Below the pieces are notes generated by a model. That model was not told the DNA's origin. It searched no databases and was given only the letters and a program-made list of their open reading frames with translations. Shown piece by piece: positions 34,001 through 42,581 of a stretch of DNA of 64,000 nucleotides. The number at the start of each line of letters is the position of its first letter. The first letter of the stretch is position 1. The stretch is from Dysgonamonadaceae bacterium (GTDB taxonomy: Bacteria; Bacteroidota; Bacteroidia; Bacteroidales; Dysgonomonadaceae): NCBI GenBank assembly GCA_031254645.1, contig JAIRUA010000013.1, forward strand, positions 30,767-94,766, in the 5' to 3' direction. The position numbers and the translations under genes were made by a program.

Positions 34001-34118
34001 TTGCGGGGTCGCCTGTTGCGCCTTCCGTTACTGTCCCCGATACCGTTATTTGCTGTTGTGCAAACGTGAGAGAGGAAACTAGCAGAAAGCCAATGAAAAA
34101 TACAATTTTTTGTCTCAT
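31059..34118 (-). CDS. SusC/RagA-family TonB-dependent glycan transporter
   Basis: 1019 residues. Signal peptide (about 1-20), carboxypeptidase-regulatory-like domain (about 24-100, VSGTVTEGATGDPAIGVSILVKGTT), TonB plug (LQEVTVIGYGTARRRDLTGSI ... GANGVIIITTRRA) and a C-terminal 22-stranded barrel ending in aromatic TFGLNLTF. It imports oligosaccharides through the outer membrane with SusD. The coding strand holds an eight-G tract (32701-32708, encoding NGGGREN) where slippage would truncate the protein. First gene of the operon; promoter at about 34280. Confidence 0.96.
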   Translation of the reverse strand: MRQKIVFFIGFLLVSSLTFAQQQITVSGTVTEGATGDPAIGVSILVKGTTTGVVTDFDGNYTLNNVPSNATLVFSYIGMDTVEEAVNGRSVINVVLSEDIHTLQEVTVIGYGTARRRDLTGSIVSISAADIANRPSSNPLAALQGRVAGVQVVNTGRAGQDPEIRIRGTNSINGFRPLYVVDGLFADNINFLNPSDIESMEILKDPSSLAIFGVRGANGVIIITTRRAREGQTLVNVNTSIGFKNVGDRIRLTNAAQFRELYNEQRMNQGANPFDYTNWQADTDWQNEIFQTGLITNNNVSITGASDRNRFYMGIGYMTEEGTIKSEKFSQLTLNLSSEYSMNNRLRFGFQVNGARTLPPDAKQVSGALRAAPIAPVYKDFTDPATGRTERLLHTLPDFQRAQVWNPMIAVELEGAHNIATNYRGTGNIFGEVDILKNLRLRTTFSLDYQTNDSRQFQPMINVYNPDYQNGGGRENIRETEVVTQFKENRLMAQQDYILTYDNRFGRHGITATAGITTNYREFSLFRGARTQRLGEFDFSIPSNNPDKWWISSIGNRSMTNEGEQWRRFTMSYLMRALYNYNNRYLFNASYRRDGSSVFRPVGNTWDNFYSVGAGWVISEEDFMQNQDIIDYLKLKGSWGVLGSENTGGRNYPAFPGLDSSGNAVFGDNIIPGYTYQFLVQNLGWEKTHAWEAGFEMNLLNQRLRIEPTYYNKLTKDIIVLLASRTGAQNSLENIGEIRNRGLELAISWHDNIGQSDFRYSLGFNLTTIDNKVLSLGRDAADAIFQAGNVARTLSGYPIAHFYGYVVEGVYQNWEDIRQSPPNRLATVRPGDLKFKDIHGDGEITDKSRTMIGSPTPDATYGFNIGLGWKGIDFSVDMMGVYGNEIYRNWDSSAFAQFNYLENRMKRWNGEGTSNWEPILDPSRSVNLLPSTYFIEDGSFFRIRNIQLGYTFNQSILNRLHLSQLRLFANVQNLKTWSRNSGYTPEIGGADRNPALESGIDNGSYPMPIVTTFGLNLTF

Positions 34119-34279
34119 ACGTTTTCGTTCTTAAAATTTATACATTTAACTTCGAAATTTTTGACAAAGAAACACACAATCGATTTCTTGTAGAAAAAAT
34201 CAACCCCTATAAAGATACGTTATGTTGTAAAACATATTTTGAAGTGTACTTTTTTTGTACGTCTCTTGTATATAATAAA

Positions 34280-34287
34280 CAAATATA
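34280..34287 (-). promoter_or_regulatory. Promoter -7 element upstream of susC
   Basis: TATATTTG on the minus strand, perfect TAnnTTTG, giving a 5' untranslated region of about 155 bases before susC. No clear TTTG at -33, consistent with activation by the adjacent regulator. Confidence 0.5.
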
Positions 34288-34353
34288 CAGTGTGTTTTGT
34301 TTTGTTAAATGATCGATTTAACGTAGGTGAATTGTGAGAGAAAAAGATGCGTA

Positions 34354-37218
34354 CTACCTAAACTCCATAATAAAAGACACCAAATTTTCTTCTTCCGACA
34401 AATTAAGCTTCTTCCGCAAACGATAACGAGCTGCCTCCACACCACGAAGAGTGAGATTGAGCATATTCGCAATTTCTTTCGAAGAATAATTGAGGCTGAG
34501 AAGGGCGCAAAGTTTTAAATCCGTTGGCGTGAGTGTGGGATAACGTTCTTGCAGTCTGCCGAAAAAGTTTTCGTGTATCAAATTGAAATTTTCTTTGAAA
34601 ACCGCCCAGTCATCTTCTTTCGAATGTTTCTCACCGATGAGAGAGAGTAGTTTAGTCCCTTCGGTTTTGTTAATTTTACCGGAATGGATATAGGTTTTTA
34701 CTTCGTTTTTCAGTTTATCGAGAAATTCGTTGTGGTTGATGATAATCATTGTGGCGCTTGCCAATTCTTTGCTTTTGTGTAAAAGATCGGATTCGAGTCG
34801 TTCGTTTTCCAAAGCAGTAATCATTTTTTCTTGCTTGTCGATTTGCGCTAAACGATCTTTCTCTTGCTGCGCAAATACTCTATTCTTCTTCCGAATAATC
34901 CGCTTTGTATATCTTTCCATCAATATATATATCACAAAGAGAATCAAAAATATGTACAAAGCAATCGCCCAAGAGGCTTTATACCAAGGTTGTTTGATGC
35001 GGAAAGAGAATGAAAGTGTTGAAAGCTCCTGTCCAAGGTCGTTGATAACACGTGCACGTAATGTATAGGTTCCCGCGGGAAGATTTACGTAACTGATTCT
35101 CAAATCGTCGCCAACCGTAACCCAGCGTACATCATATTCTTCGAGATAGCTCTCAATAATGAAGGCTCTACGTGAAAAATCGGTGTGTTGAAACTCAAAA
35201 GTGATATCGTTATCGGAATAATTAACCGCCTGTATGTCTGTAGAATTAATAATCAACGGATTACGAACATTAGTGTTTCTGTTATACGATGATACGGCGC
35301 GCAACCGAAGCCTATCAATCGGCTGATTGAAAACCGATTCAGGTGTAAATCTTGCAATTCCTCCATTCAATGCAAGATACGAAATATTATTTTCGCCTAC
35401 ATACACGTTTCCACGTCCGGTACTGGGCGGATTATTAAGAATAGGAAACGATATTTTCTTACGAATAAAATAACCGTTGTCACGAAAACCGATAAGCGAA
35501 TATTCGTTATCGCGCACAAACCAAAACAGACTATCATTCACAGGAACGATTCTGTTTGTATCTTCAAATCCTTGTAAATCAATATTGAGCTGTTCGTAAG
35601 GAACGATACGTCGTTCGATATCGTCGTAAGTATAAAACATTTTTCCGTCGGAAAATACGATACGCCCCATCAATTTCATCACGCGTATTTGTGTGGCAGT
35701 AGTGTCATCGGGATTAAGGTGCAAAAAGTATGTTGATTCGGTTACGCTATCAAGCGTTTCATTCAGTCTCAGGCGATAAACGCCGCGATACATATGTTGC
35801 GCCCAAATATTTCCTGCATGGTCAATTTCTATTCGGTTGATAAGGTCATAAAAATTATCAACCCGATGACTGAACGCCCACTTTCCAAACTCATTTTTCT
35901 TGTAAATATAAAGATTGTGGTAAGTAGATTCTATTAAAACATCTTGATTGTTCAGCAATGCCTGTTTAATATCCGTTCCGCCTGTGGTAGTAATGGGAAT
36001 ATTTCGATCGTTTTCGATAAATGCCGTACCCCTGTTGTTGCCCGTAATGATTTGTTCACCAAAACGACGAATAAACCACGATTGTGCATCCAATCCCGGC
36101 AATCGGAACATCGTTTTGTTTTCCGGCGAATATTTGTAGACACCGTGATTAGTAGCCAAATAAAGATTATCGCGATGAAACAAAATATCTTCTACCAAAC
36201 CAAGCTGTGGCTCAATCGGCTCAAAAAACGATAATCCGGAATTGGATTGAATATAAGAAATACCATTGTCGAGCGCTACCCAAATATTTTCTTCTTTATC
36301 GCGAAAAAGTGCGAGCACGGTATTGTTATTCAAGCCGTTTTGATGGTTGAGATGCCATTTCTGCGCACCTTCTCTATTGAGTGCGAATACACCTTCTTTG
36401 AGTGTTCCGATAACGATAACCGAATCGGAAGCTTTGATGGCTCGATTAGCAATACCGATTTTCAGCCTGTCATAAATATCTGTTTTCCAAGCAAATACGA
36501 TATTTGTTTCGGGATTCCATTCAAAAATCCCATTTTCGGAAGAAACCAATAAATAATTGTCTTCGAACGGAATGACGGATACAATATAATCGTTATTGAT
36601 GAGCTGTTTTGAGAAAAGACGCTCGAATTCCCCATTTTTTAATTGATAAAAATCTTCATCGATAAATTGGGAAAAAATTTGTCCATTGGCTTCAAAGAAA
36701 TAAAGCGGCGCCGGAAATGGTTGATTGTGTGTTATCTCAGACTTTGTTTCGTTGTAAACGAAATAAGAACGAAAGGATTGAAAATAAATAGTCGAGCCCT
36801 GTCTCTGAATCGTCCAAATTTCATCATTTCGAAAAGAATAGTCTTCCAAAAGCGACGTAAGCGAATGATAAACAAGCTGATTGGTATTGTTTGTCGCAAA
36901 ATATCCAAATTCTTCGAAAGAACCCACATAAATTCTTTCCTTTTCTTCGAAAGTATCTATCAGAATAGATTTTACGGAAAGTTCGTTGGGAAGTTTGTGC
37001 AAACTCCAGTTTGTACCGTCGAAACGCAATAATCCGTTATTATTGCCGATATACATCACACCATCATACCCTTGTGCAATTGTCCAGTTTTGATTGCCGG
37101 CTTTGTAATCTTTTGTGATATAATTGTAAACAGAAGGTACAAAAGAAATATTTCGTGCATTTGCAAAGGTGAAAAACACGAAAAACAAAAGTAACAAAAT
37201 ACGCAAACGATGGTGCAT
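34354..37218 (-). CDS. Membrane-bound one-component regulator: beta-propeller, Y_Y_Y, TM, LuxR-type HTH
   Basis: 954 residues. N-terminal signal (about 1-21), then a periplasmic two-component-regulator-type propeller (about 35-640; repeats such as DGVMYIGNNNGLLRFDGTNW, DKEENIWVALDNGISYI, DHAGNIWAQHMYRGVYRL), a Y_Y_Y Ig-like domain (about 650-740), one transmembrane helix (about 745-768), a coiled coil (about 770-830) and a C-terminal HTH (about 890-950: TLTPTDLKLCALLSLNYSSKEIANMLNLTLRGVEAARYRLRKKL region). No kinase or receiver domain, so unlike hybrid two-component systems it should couple glycan sensing directly to DNA binding. Adjacent to and co-oriented with the SusC operon, it likely controls it. 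Confidence 0.9.
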   Translation of the reverse strand: MHHRLRILLLLFFVFFTFANARNISFVPSVYNYITKDYKAGNQNWTIAQGYDGVMYIGNNNGLLRFDGTNWSLHKLPNELSVKSILIDTFEEKERIYVGSFEEFGYFATNNTNQLVYHSLTSLLEDYSFRNDEIWTIQRQGSTIYFQSFRSYFVYNETKSEITHNQPFPAPLYFFEANGQIFSQFIDEDFYQLKNGEFERLFSKQLINNDYIVSVIPFEDNYLLVSSENGIFEWNPETNIVFAWKTDIYDRLKIGIANRAIKASDSVIVIGTLKEGVFALNREGAQKWHLNHQNGLNNNTVLALFRDKEENIWVALDNGISYIQSNSGLSFFEPIEPQLGLVEDILFHRDNLYLATNHGVYKYSPENKTMFRLPGLDAQSWFIRRFGEQIITGNNRGTAFIENDRNIPITTTGGTDIKQALLNNQDVLIESTYHNLYIYKKNEFGKWAFSHRVDNFYDLINRIEIDHAGNIWAQHMYRGVYRLRLNETLDSVTESTYFLHLNPDDTTATQIRVMKLMGRIVFSDGKMFYTYDDIERRIVPYEQLNIDLQGFEDTNRIVPVNDSLFWFVRDNEYSLIGFRDNGYFIRKKISFPILNNPPSTGRGNVYVGENNISYLALNGGIARFTPESVFNQPIDRLRLRAVSSYNRNTNVRNPLIINSTDIQAVNYSDNDITFEFQHTDFSRRAFIIESYLEEYDVRWVTVGDDLRISYVNLPAGTYTLRARVINDLGQELSTLSFSFRIKQPWYKASWAIALYIFLILFVIYILMERYTKRIIRKKNRVFAQQEKDRLAQIDKQEKMITALENERLESDLLHKSKELASATMIIINHNEFLDKLKNEVKTYIHSGKINKTEGTKLLSLIGEKHSKEDDWAVFKENFNLIHENFFGRLQERYPTLTPTDLKLCALLSLNYSSKEIANMLNLTLRGVEAARYRLRKKLNLSEEENLVSFIMEFR

Positions 37219-37229
37219 AAATTATTTAT

Positions 37230-37964
37230 TTACGATTTTCTTTTTCTCAAAACATCCTCAATTTCCTCTTCACTCAACACCTTCACATTTGTAAAAAGAA
37301 ACCGGTTATCCAAAAAATCCCCATAATTATTACATTCATTCAAAGCCATATCAAGGCTCGATTTTATATCAACAGAAAACGGAAAAAGCATCAAAATAGT
37401 GAAATAATTGTCTCGAATATCGAATTTTTCCACATCTACGCCGGCGTGTTTCAATTGAAATTCAAACTCCCGTTCCACAATTTCTCGCTGTAGTTCGGTA
37501 AACGGTTGCTGTTCACGTGTAGCAAAAAGAGCAAAAAAGCGCAATTTCTTATCGTGCCCACCCAAACCCGACGAAATATAAATTTGTTGCTGTCCCGATA
37601 AATCGGAACTCAACACAATGCGACTGCTGGTCAACGCCATTGATGCCCAATTTTGCAATTCCGGCTCTTGCGGACTGCTATGATACCTTTCGATGGCTCG
37701 ATACGCGCTCACATCCGGGATAGATGCCAAAAGCGACAAGCTTCGCTTTTTTCGTTCAACCGACGCATCGGGCGAAAAGAGCAAAAACATCTCTTCGTCG
37801 CGTACAAAGGGATCATTCGCTTTTCGCAATCGCTCGAAATAACGAAAATATTCCATCTGCTCTTCGAGTGGAACCAAATCTTCGAGAATGTGAAAAGTAT
37901 CAATACCTTGCTCAATTAGCGTCTGTCGCAATTTTGCCAATAAATCGTCTTCTTGTCTGTTCAT
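37230..37964 (-). CDS. Conserved hypothetical protein of Bacteroidales
   Basis: 244 residues, soluble, no signal peptide or membrane segment. N-terminal acidic helical region (LLAKLRQTLIEQGIDTFHILEDLVPLEEQMEYFRYFERL), middle HEAT-like helical part (YRAIERYHSSPQEPELQNWASMALTSSR), C-terminal alpha/beta part (DNYFTILMLFPF, MALNECNNYGDFLDNRFLFTNVKVL). I do not recognise a named domain. It is 11 bases upstream of the regulator gene, so the two are probably co-transcribed, but it also lies next to dut. Confidence 0.75.
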   Translation of the reverse strand: MNRQEDDLLAKLRQTLIEQGIDTFHILEDLVPLEEQMEYFRYFERLRKANDPFVRDEEMFLLFSPDASVERKKRSLSLLASIPDVSAYRAIERYHSSPQEPELQNWASMALTSSRIVLSSDLSGQQQIYISSGLGGHDKKLRFFALFATREQQPFTELQREIVEREFEFQLKHAGVDVEKFDIRDNYFTILMLFPFSVDIKSSLDMALNECNNYGDFLDNRFLFTNVKVLSEEEIEDVLRKRKS

Positions 37965-38040
37965 CGTTTCGCAAATATAGTGAAAGCCGAGCGTATAGTC
38001 AAATTTATTTGAACTATACCAAGACGCGACCTATATTATA

Positions 38041-38048
38041 CAAAGATA
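38041..38048 (-). promoter_or_regulatory. Promoter -7 element for the hypothetical/regulator pair
   Basis: TATCTTTG on the minus strand, perfect match, about 75 bases before the start at 37964. A second perfect box, TATATTTG (37972-37979), lies so close to the start that it would give a leaderless transcript. Confidence 0.45.
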
Positions 38049-38166
38049 GGTGTTTTTTTGGCTCGAAAGTCATTTTTCTACGCTTTGCACAAAAATAAAA
38101 TCCTTAAATTTCATCAAATTGACCGAAAATTGCTCGGAATTGTCTAAATTCGCACCATCTTTTATA

Positions 38167-38236
38167 AGTTCAAAGATTTAAAAATTCAAAGATTCAAGAA
38201 CGGGGCTTTAAATTTTTGAACTTTTGAACTTTTGAA
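38167..38236 (+). repeat. TTCAAA-word hairpin before dut
   Basis: Imperfect inverted repeat built from TTCAAA / TTTGAA words, with central AAGAACGGGGCTTTAAA. A related hairpin with AAGAATGGGACTTTGAA follows dut at 38677-38743, so the gene is bracketed by two copies of the same element family. Confidence 0.65.
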
Positions 38237-38244
38237 TAAAAAAT

Positions 38245-38676
38245 ATGAAAGTAAAAATAGTCAATAAATCGCCCCACTCGCTACCCGAATATGCTACGGC
38301 TTATTCCGCCGGAATGGATTTACGCGCTCACTTAGAGCAACCTGTTGTGTTGAAACCATTACAACGAGCACTCATTCCCACAGGCATTTACATACAATTA
38401 CCCGAAGGCTACGAAGCGCAAATTCGTCCACGAAGCGGATTAGCGGCGAAACACGGAATTGGTATCGTAAACTCGCCCGGCACGATTGATGCCGATTATC
38501 GTGGCGAAATTCGCGTGATTTTAGTCAATCTTTCCAACGAAGATTTCGCAGTAAACGATGGCGAACGCATTTGCCAAATGGTGATTGCGCAACACGCACA
38601 TATTCAATGGGAATCGGTTTCCGAGCTAGAAGAAAGTGTGAGAGGCGAGGGCGGATTTGGACATACGGGGAAATAA
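38245..38676 (+). CDS. dut: dUTP diphosphatase
   Basis: 143 residues, trimeric enzyme hydrolysing dUTP to dUMP and PPi, which keeps uracil out of DNA and feeds thymidylate synthesis. All five dUTPase motifs are visible: [45 protein letters not shown] with [14 protein letters not shown] and the C-terminal arm [11 protein letters not shown]. First gene of a conserved Bacteroidales cluster with the TPR, DUF4292 and EnvC-like genes. Confidence 0.97.
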   Translation: MKVKIVNKSPHSLPEYATAYSAGMDLRAHLEQPVVLKPLQRALIPTGIYIQLPEGYEAQIRPRSGLAAKHGIGIVNSPGTIDADYRGEIRVILVNLSNEDFAVNDGERICQMVIAQHAHIQWESVSELEESVRGEGGFGHTGK

Positions 38677-38743
38677 AAATTCAAAAGTTCAAAAATTCAA
38701 GAATGGGACTTTGAATCTTTGAACTTTTGAATCTTTGAATTAA
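38677..38743 (+). repeat. TTCAAA-word hairpin after dut
   Basis: Second copy of the hairpin family, arms AATTCAAAAGTTCAAAAATT... and its approximate complement, centre AAGAATGGGACTTTGAAT. It begins directly at the dut stop and ends seven bases before the TPR gene start. Confidence 0.65.
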
Positions 38744-38749
38744 AAAAGA

Positions 38750-40462
38750 ATGAAACGTTTTAAATACATATTTTCAACAATTTCGTGCTGTTTGTTGCTC
38801 AACACATTGTCAATAAATGCACAAGTGCTTGATGATTTGACACAACGAAAGTTCGATTACTACTTCTTTCAAGCATTGAATGCAAAAGCGTTGGGGAAAT
38901 ACGATGAAGCAATGGATTTGTTTCAACACTGCTATGCGTTGGATTCTACCAATGCGAATGTGCTGGCGGAACTTGGCGCATTTTTCACCGTGTTGGAGGA
39001 GAGCAATAAAGCGTTGGAGCTGCTTCGTCGTGCGGTATATTTCGACGAAACGAATTTTCATTATAATATGATGCTCGTTGGGTTGAGCCACCAAATGGGG
39101 CTTTTGCCGGAAGTAATCGATATTTACAACCGAATGTTGGAACTCTATCCTAATAGGATTGAACTTCTTTCCGAACTCGCAAATGCGTATGCCGACAACG
39201 GTGATTTGCAGGAAGCGATTGATGCACTCAACAAACACGAAAGAGCAGTGGGTGTTTCGCCGAACATCACATTAAATAAGTTTCGTCTCTATTATTTGAT
39301 GGACGAAAAAGAGAAGGCTTTCGGCGAAATTCGGCAAATTATCGAACAAAATCCTACCGATATTCGTTTTCTTATCATAATGGGCGACCTTTATCTTGAC
39401 GACAATCAACCCGAAAAAGCATTGGAATATTACAAAAAGGTTGCCAAAATTGCCCCCGATTCACCTTCGCTCATTCTCACAATGGTCAATTTTTACGAAC
39501 GAACAAATAACCGAGCAGCAGCACAAGCCGAAATACAAAAGGCAATTACAAGTCAAGAATTAGACATCGAAATAAAAATGCAATTGCTCACACGATATAT
39601 CGGTATTTTACAACAAACCCGCCAAGACATTTCGCAAGTGACTCCGCTTTTTCAATCGCTTTTCGACCAACATCCCAACAATACGGAACTGAATTTCATC
39701 TTTGCAAACGTGCTGATGATGCAAGAAAATACGGAAGAAGCAATCAAACACTTCGAGATTTTCATCAAAGACAATCCCGATAATCCTGTTGGATACGAAA
39801 GCTTACTGCGTATTGCTTTAGAAAATGAAGATTTAGATAAAGTAATAGCTATCACCACCGAAGCATTAACGCATCTTCCACAAGAGACACAGTTTTATTA
39901 CTATCTAGGCGCAGCCAAATTTCAACAAGACAGGTTTGAAGAAGCACTGCAAGTATTCAAAGACGGTTTAGAAAATGCACAAATGCCGCCACGAATGCAA
40001 TCGATTTTTCTTGGTCAAATAGGTGACCTGTACCACCAAACCGGTAATCAGGAAGCGGCATTTGAACATTACGACAGAGCGCTGCAAATAGATCCGCGGA
40101 ATCTTCCGGTACTCAACAATTACGCCTATTTTCTTGCTTTGGCAAAGAGAGATTTGCCTCGTGCCGAACAGATGAGCAGCATTACCATCAGAGAAGAGCC
40201 GTTGAATCCTACTTATTTAGACACTTACGGTTGGGTTTTATTCCAACAAGGCGCTTATACAATGGCGCGAATTTATCTCGAACGTGCCATCGAACACGGA
40301 AAAGACAATCCTTCTGCCGTTGTTTACGAGCAGTTTGGCGATGTACTTTATAAGACCAACGAACCGGAGCGAGCACTCGAAGCGTGGAAGCGTGCGAGAG
40401 AATTGGGCGGCGATTCGGAAATTTTGAATAAAAAAATAGAAACAGGAACACATCACGATTGA
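38750..40462 (+). CDS. Exported tetratricopeptide-repeat protein
   Basis: 570 residues with signal peptide (MKRFKYIFSTISCCLLLNTLSINA). At least ten TPR units fill the remainder, e.g. AKALGKYDEAMDLFQHCYAL, NKALELLRRAVYFDE, EKALEYYKKVAKIAPDS, EEAIKHFEIFIKDNPDN, EAAFEHYDRALQIDPRN and the final ERALEAWKRARELGG. Periplasmic or outer-membrane scaffold. In Bacteroidales the gene is constantly found between dut and the DUF4292 gene, suggesting a shared envelope function. Partner unknown. Confidence 0.92.
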   Translation: MKRFKYIFSTISCCLLLNTLSINAQVLDDLTQRKFDYYFFQALNAKALGKYDEAMDLFQHCYALDSTNANVLAELGAFFTVLEESNKALELLRRAVYFDETNFHYNMMLVGLSHQMGLLPEVIDIYNRMLELYPNRIELLSELANAYADNGDLQEAIDALNKHERAVGVSPNITLNKFRLYYLMDEKEKAFGEIRQIIEQNPTDIRFLIIMGDLYLDDNQPEKALEYYKKVAKIAPDSPSLILTMVNFYERTNNRAAAQAEIQKAITSQELDIEIKMQLLTRYIGILQQTRQDISQVTPLFQSLFDQHPNNTELNFIFANVLMMQENTEEAIKHFEIFIKDNPDNPVGYESLLRIALENEDLDKVIAITTEALTHLPQETQFYYYLGAAKFQQDRFEEALQVFKDGLENAQMPPRMQSIFLGQIGDLYHQTGNQEAAFEHYDRALQIDPRNLPVLNNYAYFLALAKRDLPRAEQMSSITIREEPLNPTYLDTYGWVLFQQGAYTMARIYLERAIEHGKDNPSAVVYEQFGDVLYKTNEPERALEAWKRARELGGDSEILNKKIETGTHHD

Positions 40463-40465
40463 CAT

Positions 40466-41302
40466 ATGAAAAAATACATCTACAAAATACTATTCATCTG
40501 CATATTAGCTATCGGTTTTACCGCCTGTAAATCCCGACAGCAAATCATACGTTCAGATGCTCGCGTAGCAGATAAAAGCGCTAATGAATTGTTTAGTGAT
40601 ATTCTTGCGAATCAATTTTCGTATAATACATTTTCGGCAAGATTGAATATAAATCTATCAATGGGCACGCGTTCAATAATTTCACGAGCGCACGTACGCA
40701 TCGTTCACGATAATGCACTGCAAATTTCGGTACAACCTGTGCTCGGTATCGAAATGTTTCGATTGTATATTGATCCCGATTCGGCAGTCATTGTCGATAG
40801 AATGAACAGAAGATATGTGCACGAATCAATCGCTTCGTTGAAAGAAATTTATCCCGTAGGATTTGATTTTCATACCTTGCAATCTCTTTTCACGAATGCG
40901 CTTTTTGTGGCGGGAAAAAGCAATGTTGAAGCCCGCGATTATCGCACTTTTTCCTTTTCACAAACCGACGATATGTTTTACTTGATGCGAGCACGAGATA
41001 ATCGATCGGATATGGACTATTCGTTTGTCATCAACGGCGACGACCGCATCACACAGGCGCATATCGGACAGGGAACGAATATATTACAATGGAATTACAA
41101 CGATTTCGCAATGGTCGATAACAATGCTTTTCCGCATCGAATGTTCGTCAGTTTTACAACCGACGAACGACGAGCAACTGCCGAAATCACATTTTCGAAC
41201 ATCGCCGTAAACGAATTGTTTCAACTCACACCCAACATTCCCAACGGATTCACACGCACATCGGTTTCCGAAGTAATGAGAATCCTTACCTCTGTTTTGT
41301 AA
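40466..41302 (+). CDS. DUF4292 lipoprotein
   Basis: 278 residues. Signal with lipobox FTAC (Cys21). Body rich in beta strands: FSARLNINLSMGTRSIISRAHVRI, LQISVQPVLGIEMFRLYIDPDSAVIVDRMNRRYVH and AQHIGQG-like later strands; resembles the LolB/LolA-type half-barrel fold as in DUF4292. It may handle lipoproteins or lipids at the outer membrane. Starts three bases after the TPR gene and overlaps the EnvC-like start by one base, indicating translational coupling. Confidence 0.88.
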   Translation: MKKYIYKILFICILAIGFTACKSRQQIIRSDARVADKSANELFSDILANQFSYNTFSARLNINLSMGTRSIISRAHVRIVHDNALQISVQPVLGIEMFRLYIDPDSAVIVDRMNRRYVHESIASLKEIYPVGFDFHTLQSLFTNALFVAGKSNVEARDYRTFSFSQTDDMFYLMRARDNRSDMDYSFVINGDDRITQAHIGQGTNILQWNYNDFAMVDNNAFPHRMFVSFTTDERRATAEITFSNIAVNELFQLTPNIPNGFTRTSVSEVMRILTSVL

Positions 41303-42543
41303 TGAAGAAACTTTTTCTCATATTAATTTCGCTCTCAGCCGTTTTCGTCCTATCTGCACAAAACCGGCAGATAGAAGATTTGCGCAGGCAGCAGCGAGCA
41401 TTGCAAGAGGAAATACAAAATACCAACAGACGTTTTCTCGAGGTGAGAAATCAATCGGCAAGCATCGCAACCCGCATCCAGCTTGTTACAAGACAATTAA
41501 ATGCCCGCCGGGAACTCATCGAAGCGCAAAACCAAGAAATTGCCGCATTAGAAAGAGAGGAAAGACGGCTCGAAAGCGAAATCACCCGGTTAGACAACGA
41601 ACTGAAACAGAAACAAGAGAGTTACGCGCGAGCCGTGAGGGCAATGCAAAACAACAATTTCAGTCGCAACAAAATATTTTTTGTCCTTTCCGGCAGAACA
41701 TTCGGCGAATCAATGCGCAGAATGCAACATTTGCGCGATTATTCGAATTGGAAAAAACAACAGGCAGAAGAAATTAGAGAGCAAACCACTCAAATAGCAA
41801 CACGCAGAGAGGAATTGGCGAAAGCAAAAATTGAAAGAGAAAATGTGCGTTCTTCGTTACGCGACGAACACCAAAAACTGCAAAGCGAAGAAAAAACGCA
41901 TCAAACCGAAATGGCTGCCGCACGCGGACAAGAACGGCAATTACAGCGAACACTTCAAGATCAACAACAAAGGGTCAATCGACTCAACTCACAAATCGAA
42001 CAACTGATTGCCGAAGAAGTCGCCAGGCAACAACGTGAAGCCGATGCCCGTCGCCAACGCGATGGAAGCGGAAACACGGCACAAAATCGTGCCGATGCAA
42101 GAGCCGATGCCGAAATCATCGCTATGACAGGTAATTTCGCCTCAAACAGAGGGCGAATGCCAATGCCCGTTACCGGAAATGCTACCATTGTGGGCAATTT
42201 CGGTACAAGACGGCACAGCGAGTGGGCAAATGTACAAACCAACAGTAACGGCATTGATATTCAAACACAACAGGGCGCAAATGTCCGTGCCGTATTTGAT
42301 GGTGAAGTGACAAGAATTTTTTCCGCGCCCGGCTCTAACAATTGTGTTATTGTGCGACACGGCGAATATTTTACGTTTTATTCAAACATCATCGAATTAT
42401 TTGTCAGACAAGGCGATAGAGTAACTGCCGGACAAAATCTCGGGCGCATCTTTACCGATCCCGATACGGGAGAAACAACGATGCACTTTCAATTGTGGCA
42501 AAGAACAACGAAGTTGAATCCAACAGGATGGCTTCGCCGATAA
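41302..42543 (+). CDS. EnvC-like murein hydrolase activator (degenerate LytM/M23)
   Basis: 413 residues. Signal peptide about 1-19 (LILISLSAVFVLSAQ), two long coiled coils (about 20-125 and 150-270), then a LytM domain (about 290-413). In the LytM domain the zinc-binding HxxxD reads SNGID and the HxH motif reads TMHFQ, so both catalytic ends lack His; such domains activate cell-division amidases rather than cut peptidoglycan, as EnvC does. Strand core VIVRHGEYFTFYSNI and VTAGQNLGRI is intact. Part of the dut-TPR-DUF4292 cluster. Confidence 0.9.
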   Translation: MKKLFLILISLSAVFVLSAQNRQIEDLRRQQRALQEEIQNTNRRFLEVRNQSASIATRIQLVTRQLNARRELIEAQNQEIAALEREERRLESEITRLDNELKQKQESYARAVRAMQNNNFSRNKIFFVLSGRTFGESMRRMQHLRDYSNWKKQQAEEIREQTTQIATRREELAKAKIERENVRSSLRDEHQKLQSEEKTHQTEMAAARGQERQLQRTLQDQQQRVNRLNSQIEQLIAEEVARQQREADARRQRDGSGNTAQNRADARADAEIIAMTGNFASNRGRMPMPVTGNATIVGNFGTRRHSEWANVQTNSNGIDIQTQQGANVRAVFDGEVTRIFSAPGSNNCVIVRHGEYFTFYSNIIELFVRQGDRVTAGQNLGRIFTDPDTGETTMHFQLWQRTTKLNPTGWLRR

Positions 42544-42581
42544 TAATTAAATAATGGATAATTGACAATTATCAAAAAATT

